Assembly: GCA_965153455.1 (NCBI GenBank)
Contig: OZ234501.1
Coordinates: forward strand, 2,356,001 to 2,420,000
Direction of reading: 5' to 3'
DNA: 64,000 bases
Source of the DNA: Sphagnum compactum
Taxonomy: Eukaryota; Bryophyta; Sphagnopsida; Sphagnales
This document shows positions 34,363-46,245 of the stretch, in pieces. The notes under the pieces were generated by a model, which saw only the letters and a list, made by a program, of their open reading frames with translations, was not told the DNA's origin and did no database searches. The position numbers and the translations under genes are program-made. Position 1 is the stretch's first letter, and every line of letters starts with the position of its first letter.

Positions 34363-37300
34363 AAACAAACGAGTGCACCACATTTAGGTTCCAACCTATC
34401 GTGAAGATTTTGCAGTCTAGAAGATTTACCATTATTTAAAGTTTAGGAGATACAGGAAGTATCCCATGCAGGAGGAAGTAATATATCTTTCAGATTATTT
34501 CATGTGCACCAACTGAAGGTCATTATTTTCCTGGAGTTCATATTTTGCATGATACTTCTTTACATGCAAGTTGAATCTGATTAGTGTTACTCTCCAATTT
34601 CTGATCTGTTATGTGATGTTGGTAATTGATTAAATCTATTACTGGTCTTTGGTAGCTAAACAAGGGCTTCAAAACCTTGACAAGCCCTGCTGCTTTTCAT
34701 TTTCTCTCATTTGTACCTTGTGGTAACCCCTTTGTTGCAACAAACTTTCACAGGCTTCCATCCTTATTTTTTGAGAACAGAAATCAAGCTATACAATAAA
34801 TCTAAACCGAATGTACAATTTTGAAACAACAAAATTTGAAATTGGACTGATATAATGTGCCTTTCATTAATTATTTCACTGGTTTGCATTAACAGTTTGC
34901 ATTTTAATGTTTCTTTCACATACAAGAACACAATCTTCCCTGCCAAACCCTTTCCAAAAGGAGCTTATCCACTCAGAAGAGGGTTTTCTCATTGCTACAA
35001 CCTTCCATAACATAATAATAGCAAAGATCAAAAGTGTAAATGTCCATGCTATGATCTGCTGGAAGTATCACAAGATTCCATGTCATCATCTTCATCAATT
35101 CTTCAATAGAATTACCAGTCAGGTGGGGTTGGCACCTAGACCATTTCCCATCCATCTCAAAAATCATAAGAACAGGTCAAAGAATATCATGCTGGGGACT
35201 GGCACACCATCATCATCTGCATTTTTCTTGTGTGCTACTTACGGAGTACAATCACTGAATACAGAGGACAACAGGATATGGCCTCTAATGCCCATCAGGC
35301 TTAGCAAAAGAAGCTCATTTCCTGGTGCTTAAATCAGCCAAACCCACTGCTCAGTGCATTTGATTGTCAGTCAGCATGTGCATCAACACACAAAGGAAAT
35401 CTGTGATATTGGTCATCCTGTCTCCTCATGAACAACCTTCACCAGACTTAGGCTAAAATGTATGACCAAAGAAATGTACCATTTTAAGCATGTCATTACA
35501 AATGATCAGACAAAAAGAAGCAACATATGAGTCCTAGAGACATGTAAGACTTCAAAGGCCTACGTTAAGACTTCAAAGGCCTACAAATGCTGCTACTCTG
35601 CTGTCAAACAGGTAACCCATCTCCCACTCCAAGACTCTGAAAGATCTGCAGAGAATATCTTTCACTGGTGCAGGAATTAGTCCAAAGATGCAAATTTCCC
35701 TTATTATCAAGAAGACAAAACCACAGGGTCTGACAGTTGGGTACCTAAATGCAGTGCCACCCCCTCCTTTCCACAGACATCAATGCTCAGGAAACTTTGT
35801 GAGTTACTCTTAACACTTCATGAAGCACAAGATTCTTGTCATCAGCACTTCCTTCAATGAAGTCTCCAATAAAGAGTAATCTGGGACCAGGTCTCCAATC
35901 CTCAGATGACAAACAGTTGCACTAGACTTCAAACTTTTTGCAAGAAAACTGCAAATGAAACAATTTGGCAAGCATCAGTACATCAAAGCAACCAGCCATC
36001 CCCAAAAATATCCCTAATCATAACCTCTTGACAGAAGGTGGGAATGTGAAAAAGTGGCAGTTAGTGCCATAGCACCATAAACTCTGAGTTTCATGCTATT
36101 TACATAGCTCCAAGTCTGTGAAGAGGACTGACGGAAACTGTTTTAAAAAACAAAAAATATAATTTCATATCCTGCTGAACATTATTGCATAATAGTAAAC
36201 ATTACACCAACCACAATTCACAAGCATGTAAAAACTTGAGGAAAGAACATGTAATGGGAAGTAACCCACCTTTGAGATCTGATGGAACTTGACTAATTCC
36301 ACTGTGCTTTGTGACTCCTTGCTCTTTGTCAATTACAAGAGGGTACCAGACATTCAAATTAGTACTTGATCTATGCCATGGTTCCCTCTTTCATAAGTCT
36401 TGACCCACCAATGGTCCTCTCATCAGGCACACTACAACATTCTAACATTGCAGTCTAATACACATCCATGATACAAGGGGCCAAACAACTCAATCTAGAG
36501 GTCACTGAAGGGAAAGCCTACTAGCATTACCAGCAATGGATTCTTGACTGACACTCACAAGTCAAGAATGTTACTACTAGCAGATGCCCAAACAAAGCCA
36601 GAAAGGCTGATGTGCTGCCAGCAGTGAAGTCCAGCCAAGAAGATGAACCACGCAGGTCCAACACCACAATTGTACAAATACTATAAGTGGAGCTGAACCC
36701 CATGAAATCAAAATAGCACAGGCTTTCATGCACTCTGCTTTAATGGCAACACACCAACACAAGAGAGAGAAAAGTGACTTTCCTTATCTCTACACCTTGA
36801 CAAATCTGTGCAAAACGTGTGGAGGCTTCATTACCATCCCCAAAAAGGGCAAATACTCCAACTGCTTAAAATGATCTCTTCATGAATATGCCTTACTTTT
36901 TCAAACGCTGCTATACCAGTGCACATATTGAGGACAATGACAAAATTGACAGAATCTAGTCATAACCCTTAGTGTTGCATCAGTTGAAATAGCTCTAATG
37001 CTTTCTGCCATTGCCCAAATTTCATAAGTTCAAAGCTGATACACATTGTGAGTAGTGCAGAGTTCTCACAATGTATAACCAGCTCATTCAAGGTCATTTT
37101 TGCAGGTGTGGCACCTCCCAATTGCCGTCAGGTTTAGCATAAGAAGCTCTTTTCCTGGTGCTAAAGGGCACTCAAAGCCACTGCGCAGTGAATTTGATCA
37201 TCATCCGGCAATTGTACCCACAACCTGGTAAGGCCTTAGTTCACTCAATCCCTTGGTCATCAATCCTCATGCATGCATAGCCCAAAGCAATGTAGTATTT

Positions 37301-37569
37301 TCAGCACGATACATGACAAGCAAGTGAATCAAAGAAGGTCTACAGGAATAACGGTAGACTTTATCTTCCTCATAGTAGCACAAAGGCAGCAGTTGATGCA
37401 TCATCATCCTGTAGATTTTGGCAGTTATTAGCACAACAAAGCAGTTAGCCATCCGCAGAAAACTCACTACAGCATATAACTCTAGCCTCTGCTGACAAGA
37501 TGAACAATGAAAAGATGGGACACATTTGCGCCATAAACCTTGATACTGTTCAAGTTTAGCTACATGTGA
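34361..37569. other. No recognisable gene; short internal duplication
   Basis: Small open frames on the minus strand, none recognised. A roughly 70-base segment is present twice, at 35,286-35,352 and 37,125-37,195, sharing TTAGCA(A/T)AAGAAGCTC and TTTCCTGGTGCT, then an ACTGC(T/G)CAGTG block. A near-exact 20-base tandem duplication lies at 35,549-35,590. The non-TE-like composition suggests a decayed gene or untranslated exons of a minus-strand transcript. Confidence 0.4.
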
Positions 37570-37920
37570 ATCTGTGACCAGGAACGAGAAAGAACATCAT
37601 CTCTCCTTACTACATGTCCTGCTTAACATCATCAAAAAACAAATGTACTCCACAAAATCTTTCCTTCACGACAAACAGGAATCGTGTGAAAAGAAAAATC
37701 TCACCCAAGGGAAAAACAAGAAGAGAGAAAGAAGGGGAGAAACCACCGCACCTTCAAATGATCAATCCGCAACTTCGAGCCGAGAATGCGCTCCACAAAG
37801 CCTAACCGCGATCAACAAGAATCGAAGCAAAAAGAACAAAAACCCTCCTCTCGAGTCTTAGTACATGTAAACCCTAATCCGCAAACCCTAATCCTCTCAG
37901 TGCGTGATAATGGATGAAAG
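37570..37920 (-). promoter_or_regulatory. Possible transcription start of a minus-strand, possibly non-coding gene
   Basis: Read on the minus strand it contains two ATTAGGGTTT (telo-box-like) elements near 37,868-37,895, then a moderately GC-rich stretch and a plausible donor (TTTGAAG before GTGCGG, about 37,757). This looks like a plant leader exon, but no coding exon could be attached downstream. Confidence 0.25.
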
Positions 37921-39727
37921 CTTCAACGTATGATCAGCCATCCATCTCTTGTCATTCATCCCAAGAGCTTCACTTCCTGCATCAATTTCCAATTACCTGT
38001 GTGGGTTTCCCTTATTTCAAAGCTTGTCAATTGTTTTTCTGCTTTGCTTTGCCATGCCAATTGACATTATGCTTTTCTTTGCTTTGTTTACTAGAGCAAT
38101 TTTTGTTTCCTTTATGTTTAAGGTTTAGGGTTGAAGGTTCCCTTCCTAAGAACTATTTTTGCATTTTAAGGTTTAATATGTGTATTTTTGAAAGGTAAAG
38201 TTAACCTTGTAAGAATGTGATTCAATATGCGTGAAGTAACTTAAAAAAAAACAACATTACATCCTATGGACCAAGGGTGGAGCTTGAGGTCTAGGTGCAC
38301 AAAGCCTTATTATCAAGGCATTGCCTAGCATAATGATTGAAGTAGGACAATCACCATTTATTATTAATTAATGTTGAGGATCCTCACCAATACACCTACT
38401 TGAGGAATTTGAAAAAAAAAACCCTAGTGCACACCAAATTTCAAATCATTTGGACTTGTTGCATGGGCTTTGGAAGGTTTCTTGGATTCAAGTGTGGAAT
38501 GACCAAGTGATGCATACCTATTAATGCAAAGGAAAATATTTCCAAAATTTGTTACTATTTATATTACATGACCACTTGTCATTTCTTTCCTATATCTTTT
38601 TGAGTTGTGGGCCTTGGTCGAATGCATAACATGACAAACATATAGCACAAATGATGACAAAACTTCTTGAGTTATTCATCACATAGTAAGTGATAAGAAT
38701 AAGTTCAAGTTTATATTTTGTAGAATCATTGTGTTTTATTCTTTTCATTTTTGCCATGGTTTTGCAATGTGTCGATCATTTCTCACCTTTTTGTTAATCG
38801 TTTTAAATTCAAATGTTATGACTAAACAACATTAGCTTGATGTCACACTAGATTGTCATTAAAAGTAACCTCAAATCTCATGATCTTTTAGTTGTTGTTT
38901 ACATAAGCAAATGACATTGCAATTAATCTACGGTTATAAGATTTATATATTGTTCATAACATGCTTGAACGTAATCACATGTTGAAACGTAATTCATGTA
39001 CATAATGATCTACTATTTCATCACTAGTTGCAAATTCAGTTTTTAGACCAATATGATGTAATGGTTCAAATAGATGGAAAATAAATGAAGAGGGAAATGG
39101 TTTTACTAAAATGAGAAAAAGAATGCTAGAACCATTGCATTCCACTGCATCAATTATTATATTGTGGACACGCTTATCCTATAAGCTTTATTTTCCTCAC
39201 TAAAAACAGAATTTTCTCTTTCCCAAATAAATGTCATGTGTGAAATAGTTCAATAATTAAAATAAGGATCATTTGCTTATTACTCCTACTTATTATTAAT
39301 CCTATTTGATTTTGATAGTTACCTTTTACTACGTAATCCATATATATGGTTATTATAACTTCACAAGGTGAAAAATTAAATCAATTCTTTTAAAAAACCT
39401 TCCATTCATTTGAAAGGGGCAAAAATGTATCCAATAACATAACTTTAATTTGAATAGAAAAGGAATTCAAAGTGCTAAGGAATTTTACAAAGTGATTTCA
39501 TTATAATCTTCCAATTTGAAATGCAAAAGGGTGAAAAATGGTTGGGTGCTCTATGAAAGATGGTACTTGTGATGTGTTTTCTCCTTGATTCATTTTTTGT
39601 CTTTCGATTGCAATGACCAAGTTATACTTGCACCACGATGGGATAGTCTCACTATGCAATGTTGCATAATCTCTAGTTGGATTGGTGCACCCAACTTCAT
39701 GGCTTCATGTAAATTGTCATAGATAAC
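37921..39727. other. AT-rich intergenic DNA
   Basis: No gene seen. A roughly 65-base block at 38,350-38,415 (AATTAATGTT, GGATCCT, GAGGAATTTG landmarks) recurs at 45,655-45,712, so it is part of another dispersed repeat. Confidence 0.5.
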
Positions 39728-39881
39728 CACTACAACAAAGTGTGTCCCTATACGCCAAGTGATTTCACTGGATTTTGAGTGAATTCACTGGTTGTAATGA
39801 ACGGGGACTAGTGAAGAAGTAGTGAATTCACTGGTCTAGTTAACAGGGACTAGTGAACTGCGCCCACATTTTGTAGTAGTG
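39728..39881. mobile_element. CACTA-type MITE, with 3-base target duplication
   Basis: It begins CACTACAACAAAG and ends TTTGTAGTAGTG, inverted ends of the CACTA superfamily kind. It is flanked on both sides by AAC (39,725-39,727 and 39,882-39,884), the 3-base duplication expected of CACTA elements. The 154-base interior is non-coding and contains internal AGTGAATTCACT palindromes. A second copy lies at 45.5 kb. Confidence 0.85.
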
Positions 39882-39884
39882 AAC

Positions 39885-41769
39885 ATTCATGATTTTCACT
39901 AACCATTGCTCATTGTAAATTTTTTTGGAAACTTTCTCTTAAGCCTCTTTCAAGTTGTATTGTAATTTCACTCGTTTTCTTTAGCATTCTTCTTTCCTTG
40001 TTTTCCTTCTTTATTGTTTTTTATATTCACACCTTTTTTTTATTACCTTTGTCCTTTTAGGTTTTTTCCTCCAATGTTTCTGGGTACTCTTCATTTTGTC
40101 AATACGATGAATTTATTATAGTCTAAAATGGGGTGGTATTTTTGGGCCTTCAAGTTATGGCAAAGGGGTGTTTCCGTGCTACAAAGTATCAAGTAAGATG
40201 TCACAAAACGCAATTTTACTATGCATAGCAACCAAAAAAGCTTTAGACTATTGATCATTTATCAAGATATTTGTTAGTCTTTGCAATTATCTCAACTCGT
40301 CTCGCTCAAACTATAGTAATTTTCCCTTGTTTCAATGACTAAAAGACCTTAGATGGAAATTTTCCAGAAATGGAGTGATGGGCTAAGTGAGTTCAAGCTA
40401 TAGTTCACAATGGAAGCATTAAGTTAGAATTGGATGGTGAAGCACATCGTACAACAGTTTGAAAAAACCTCATGCGTATGACAATTAAAAAATACATAGT
40501 CAATCTATTTAGCACTAATGTTCTGAATGGTTCTCAAGTTTGATGACAAACCCACTGAAATTGGAAGAGAAGAATGTATCTTGTTGTAAGATAGGGTCAA
40601 GACTTAATTATGTTGGAAAGTAAAAGAAGAAACATTAAAGTTTTCCAACGGACTTGCAGCATATTAGAATCAAACCTTTGTGATTGGAGTATGCTCATTA
40701 TTTATAGGGTTCAATCTTTCGAGAACTGTTTTGAATGGGTTAACCAAAGTGGGTCAATCACAGCAACTTTTTCATATTAGTGGTATTGTTATACATATAT
40801 ACACACATATATATATATGCAATATAGTCTTGGATGCATGAAAACATACATAGAAGAGTTTACTGTGGAGCTTGCATATATGAACTAACTAGGGTGGTGG
40901 CTTACGTGAGTTAGGGGAAGGAAAGTCAAATGCTCGTCCCATGTATAATCCATCCACACATCTGGAGAGTCTGGAAAAACGACACAACATGTGAGTGTAA
41001 AGATGATGAAGCTACAAGTCAAATTCCTTTTCACAAGTCCCCCAATCAGAACTCAGAACTCGGGTATTCCAACCCATCTCTATACAAATTGCACAGTAAA
41101 TGCACACAATCACACTTTGAAAGTAACTGTTATGTCAGTTCCAGCCAAACCAAAACAACCATGAGAAGAAAGAGTGCGATCATAATCTTGTGCCTGTCCT
41201 TCACAAAGTATTAGGCCACCACCTTCATCATGAATGGCAGTGACAAGTTGCCCTTCCTCTCCACTGACTTCCATCACCCCTGACAGTAGGTGTAGATTAG
41301 GCTAGTAAATAGTAATCTGCTTTAAAGTTTCAGACAAACAATAACACAGAAAATCTAATCCTGAGTTTCTGTCATGTTTCCAGAAGCAACAGGAAAACTC
41401 AGAGTCATGACGGTACTAGAGTCATGATGTGACATAGATATATTCTGGAAGAAGACAATGTGGAACAGCTAGTGGTAAGGATGCATTGGTGGGGAAAAAA
41501 AACAGAGTTTTCATTAATACACAACCACTCTTTCAACAATATCTTACAAATGAAAACACTCCATAGACAATATTATCATTCACCAGAATCATACTGAAAT
41601 AACATCTAGCCTTCCATGTGCAAGTATGCATGGAGACCACAGAAAAAGACAGCTGTCACAGTCAGGGCTAGCCCGCGTGCCTGGCATGATCTTGGCAGCT
41701 AGCATAGCTACGAATGGTCTTCTGGAAAACACACACAACTGTACCCTGAAAACACACACAAACACACCT
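39885..41769. other. Intergenic DNA and 3' flank of pirin
   Basis: No gene seen. An AT/AC simple repeat lies at about 40,790-40,820. The right end is probably the 3' UTR of the minus-strand pirin gene. Confidence 0.4.
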
Positions 41770-44700
41770 CTAAGGAAAAGCTAGGGGAACAGGTACAGAT
41801 CGCCATGTACGGGCTTTCTCAAAGCCATTACGTCCATTGCGGAAGTCCTGCATAGCTTGTTTAAGCTCCTCATTTGAGTTCATAACAAAAGGCCCATATT
41901 GGGCGACTTCCTCATTCAATGGCTTCCCAGCAACCAATACAAAGTGTGAAGGGTCACTCCCTGTATTCCATGCACTTAATCCATCACCATCCCCCAATAA
42001 CACTGTGTGATTTGGCCCAATGCTTTGATCATCTGGTTTTCCCAGTACGATGCTACCTTCCAAAGTATACACAAAGGCATTCCAACCCTGTGGAATCAGT
42101 TGATGAAGGACAGAACCCGGCTGCATGGTGAAGTCCAGATACAAAGTCGGTGTACGGGTAAACACAGGTGATTTGACTCCTAGTGATTCACCTGCTATAA
42201 CTGCTACTTGCACACCATCCTTCTCTGCCTTTGGAACATCTTTTGATTGAAGCTCTTGATAATTTGGAGGAATCCTGCTCCAGCACCCAAAGCCCCAACA
42301 TGTTATGTTATCAACCAGTGTTTTTTGCACTTGCAATGCATTTCAGCGCCTCAAAAGTTCACTGTGGAGCATAAGCTCTGAAACAGAACATAACAGGAAT
42401 GTTACACCACTAAATAAGGCTTCTTGTCTTTGATTAACCCCATTGCCAAATCTTCATGTTACAAAAGAAAACCAGAAATTGAATTGACAAACCAAGTCTG
42501 AGTTTTGACATGTTCAAGCAACGTTACATTTTGTCTTTGGAACTAAGGTTGACCCATAATTGAAGACCTCGTTGTAATCCAGTGTTTGCAGGCATCTCAG
42601 AGTGCACTATTCCCCGTCCTGCTGTCATCCACTATTCCAAAAGACAAATGTTAGACTGATTTATACTAGCAAATATCAGATGACTGAAGTCACTCCATTT
42701 ACTTCAAGCTCCAGCTCAACAGAACTAGTAAATCATGCTTGTAAAACTTCCAGAGATCTGAATGGCACATCCATTTGTTCAAAACACTTTCAGATGCCTG
42801 GTTTTGTTGACAAGTTTACAGGACAAGACTTAAGTGCTGACAATTGCAGGCTCATAGAATAACAAAACACCTATGGCAACTGCTCAATTTGCACCCTGAG
42901 ACCTTCTCCACAATGCCTAGGTACATAGCTCCAGAAACAAGTTTATGCATGTTGGAAGAGTCAACCAAAAGTTACCTGTACATCTCCGGCCTCAAGTTTC
43001 CCTTTGTGACCCATGAAGTCCTGGTGAGTGAATGCCCCCTGTGGAAATTTATGAACACTCATAAGTACTCTTAACACAGAGAGAGAAGTGGAGACCTCCT
43101 ATGTGGGCTATAAAGTCCAGGGGTGGTCATTGCCAAATCTGGCAATCAAGCTGCAGGATTAGCCTGATGCTATGTTAGGGTAATGTCAGCACTAACTTGT
43201 GACGGTCTGTGATTATCTTATTGTGCAACTTCATGTAAGAAATGAGAGGTCAACTTGAGCCTACCTCAAGCATGTAGGTTACTGTCTCAAAGCCTGCATT
43301 CACAGGAAAAAAGGATGTAAAATTGTAATCAGAATCAATCTCACACTTTGGTGCGGATTTGCAGTCCTCAAGACCATAAAATTTGCAAGTCATTGCATGC
43401 AGAAGTGAGAAGTGAAAGAGCCATTGGGTACTCCTTACCTCGATGTGGGTGGTCAGGAAAGCCAGCAGAACCAGTTGCTGCAAAACAGGCACCAGCAAAC
43501 CTATTACCACACAATAGTGCTTCGAACCATCTGAGCTCTGCATCCCTTATTTTTGTTCTACAGGTTAACGAAATCCATGGGCCTCAAATTATCTCATATC
43601 ATCACCACAAAATGATTGCAGTATGGTCTGCTCAGACAACTCATCACTGGAATGTGTGTTCTGATATTGTGATACAGCACAACAACCACTCATTTGGTCC
43701 ATGGTCCATCACACCATTTACTAGCTCAATCATTCAATTTGAAAATGAGAGAGGTGCTTTCTGAACATATTTCAAGAATGTGATGACTACTTCTGTCATT
43801 CATTGCTACCAAAATATCAAGCACCCAGCCAAATTCTTTGGACCAAAAATAAAGCAGCAATTTCAGTATCAGACATAACTATTCCTTGGGAAAATTGGCT
43901 TGGTGACTCACATGAAAAGTAGTCCAGGAGAAGAAAGGGATCAAAGTTTCTCACTTCTGGCCTGCAACATTCAAACCAACCTGTGACACATCAGGTCTCC
44001 ATTTCAAATAAAATTTACAAAGCCTGAGACAAGACAATGCAAATTCAGAATCTGTTTGCACAAAAACCACATCCCTCTGGAACTAGAGACCATGAAAGTC
44101 AGGAAATTCAATCAGCCTGAGACAAGACAATGCAATTCAGAACTGTTTGGACAAAAAACCACATCCCTCTGGAACCAGACCATGATACACACACAAAGAC
44201 CTTAATACTTGGACAAGCTCCTCATATGTTCCGCATCGAAGTACTAATGTGTGGATCGCGTCGATTACTAAGGTTTCAATTCAACTTCCTCATTTGTGGC
44301 AATACAGAAAAAATTACACTCCAAAACAGCATCCCTACACTTCTTTAAAACAAAATTGTGGCTGCGGATACGAGAAGAAACAACAGTTCAGCACCAGAGT
44401 TTGCTTTCGTCGTTCCCGATAAGAGATAAGAGAGAACAAAGTCGCTGACATACAAGTTTCAAATTCCAAAGGCCCTTCAGAAACAAACAGAGTGAGCAAG
44501 TGTTTTGTATTTTCAACATACCAAAAGAAAAGAAAAGAAAAAAACAAAGAAACACGCACCTGCCTATACTTCGCCACACTGTTGCTCCTTCGCCTTCGGG
44601 CTGCGCCCGCGACAACAGCCTTTTGACAACCACTCTGGGCTTACTGAACTCCTCCCCGGTCCCATTCCCACTCTCCGCACTCTCCATTATTCCTCTCACC

Positions 44701-44831
44701 TGAATCAATTCCTTACGCACTCTCAACGCAAGTCCAGCAGGCTTAAGAGCCTTCTGTAGTACTATTTCAGTGGATAAGTGGAAGTGCCTGGCAAAAACGA
44801 CTCTGGAGAAAGACAAGGCCGATGTTGACAT
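41770..44831 (-). CDS. Pirin-family protein with N-terminal extension
   Basis: Seven minus-strand exons join in frame to 353 residues: 44831-44560, 43961-43912, 43477-43439, 43293-43265, 43038-42976, 42631-42528 and 42274-41770. Pirins are bicupin, metal-binding proteins; plant members have been linked to G-protein signalling and to quercetin-type dioxygenase activity. The four metal ligands are all present: His117 and His119 in DHPHRG, and His161 and Glu163 in HSEMP. Other family blocks are [58 protein letters not shown] and [11 protein letters not shown]. The first about 60 residues before the conserved core are rich in Arg and Ser and poor in acidic residues early on, like an organelle transit peptide. 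A second Met (residue 49) would give a cytosolic form. All junctions restore family sequence, so the gene looks functional. Confidence 0.93.
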
Positions 44832-44933
44832 GAGCGCAACAACACGAGCAACAACAACAACAACAACAACAAAAGCGAAGAGGATTCTTTACAGCAGAAA
44901 CTGATGACGAATGACACGCTTGGACATCCGGGA

Positions 44934-44941
44934 TTTATATA
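44934..44941 (-). promoter_or_regulatory. TATA box of pirin
   Basis: TATATAAA on the minus strand, about 100 bases before the pirin start codon, which would give a leader of roughly 70 bases. A CAA trinucleotide run lies between. Confidence 0.5.
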
Positions 44942-45134
44942 GACGATTTCCGAAGACGGGGAATTCCGGAATGGGCTGCTTCGCGCGGAGCTTCTACGCC
45001 TTTTTTGCGCATCCCGCGGCGCCTCGTCTCTTGTCGCTCGCTCTCTTCTCGCGCTCCTTCATCTGCAAGCAGCAGCAGCGTCAACTGGCGAAGCGAGAGG
45101 AGAGAGAGAGAGAGAGAGAAGGAAGAATTATGAA

Positions 45135-45290
45135 CTTGCAAATCGCCCCTTCATGGATGACAAATATACTCTCGATGAGAGCAGATCAGATTATGGACTC
45201 AAAAATGACCCCCTCATGGATGACAAACTATAATCTCGATGAGAGAAAATCAGATTATCAACTAGCAATTAACCCTTCATAGATGACAAA
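45135..45290. repeat. Tandem repeat, three partial copies
   Basis: Copies share CCTTCATGGATGACAAA or CCCTCATGGATGACAAA, CTCGATGAGAG and ATCAGATTAT, with a spacing of about 65 bases. Confidence 0.65.
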
Positions 45291-45457
45291 AATATAGTCA
45301 AGTTACTAATACTCCAGTAATCAACGATTTTCAAAAAATAGGTATTTATTTATATACGAAGAAAAAGCACTGATAACTTTTCCTAGGGCTAGGGCAAGTC
45401 TACGGGGATTTCGGGCAAGTCTAGGGGCAGGTCTATAGGCAATACGGTCAGTTGTTT
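45291..45457. other. Intergenic DNA
   Basis: Holds a short imperfect repeat of GGCAAGTCTA(C/G)GGG at 45,393-45,440. No gene seen. Confidence 0.4.
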
Positions 45458-45608
45458 GACAACAAAAGGTGTCCCTGTACGCCAAGTGATTTCATTAGAT
45501 TTTGAGTGAATTTGTTGGTTGTAGTGAACGGGGACCAGTGAAGAAGTAGTGAATTCACTAGTCTAGTGAACAGGGATTAGTGAATTGCACCCACATTTTG
45601 TAGTAGTA
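45458..45608. mobile_element. Second copy of the CACTA-type MITE
   Basis: It aligns throughout with 39,728-39,881 (GTGTCCCTRTACGCCAAGTG, GTAGTGAACGGGGACC, CACATTTTGTAGTAGT). The left terminus has decayed (GACAACAAAAG), and no target duplication is visible. Confidence 0.75.
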
Positions 45609-46245
45609 AAGATTCCCCAAAAAATTAATGTCCCTTTTAAGATAGTCGTCATTTATTGTTAATTAATGTTTGGGATCCTAGCCATTGCACCTCCTTGAAG
45701 AATTTGCAAAAAAAATATTGTACATAACTGAAGAACATATGCCTAGATAATCCTCGGATATCAATATGCATCCAATTAATTAAAATGTTTTCCATCCATG
45801 GATATGAATAATTCAAAATCAATGGTCAGTTTGTATCTACTAGAGGATATTTATAATTTATTTTTTGAAATTGATGCAGCTTTAAGATATGCATTTATGC
45901 GTGACCAAAAATTATGCATATACTTAATTAACTGACCTTGTATAACTGGACACCATTGGTACATACATATTGTTTATTTATTTACTTATTAGATTTTTAA
46001 TTTTTAATTTTTTTGTAAAATTAAAAAAATAATGTTTCAAAATATCACAAACCCAAAATTATTAGGTTTTTAAATTATAATAAATATAGAGATATTGAAA
46101 ATTGGTCAAAAGAATAATTTTTATTATATTTGCCATTTTGAACCATAAAAAATTTGTAATTTGAAACCGATGTAAATATGACACGATGCATATTGTCAAC
46201 AACATGGTGAAATTTCTAAAATTAAAATTTATTTTCAACTACTAA

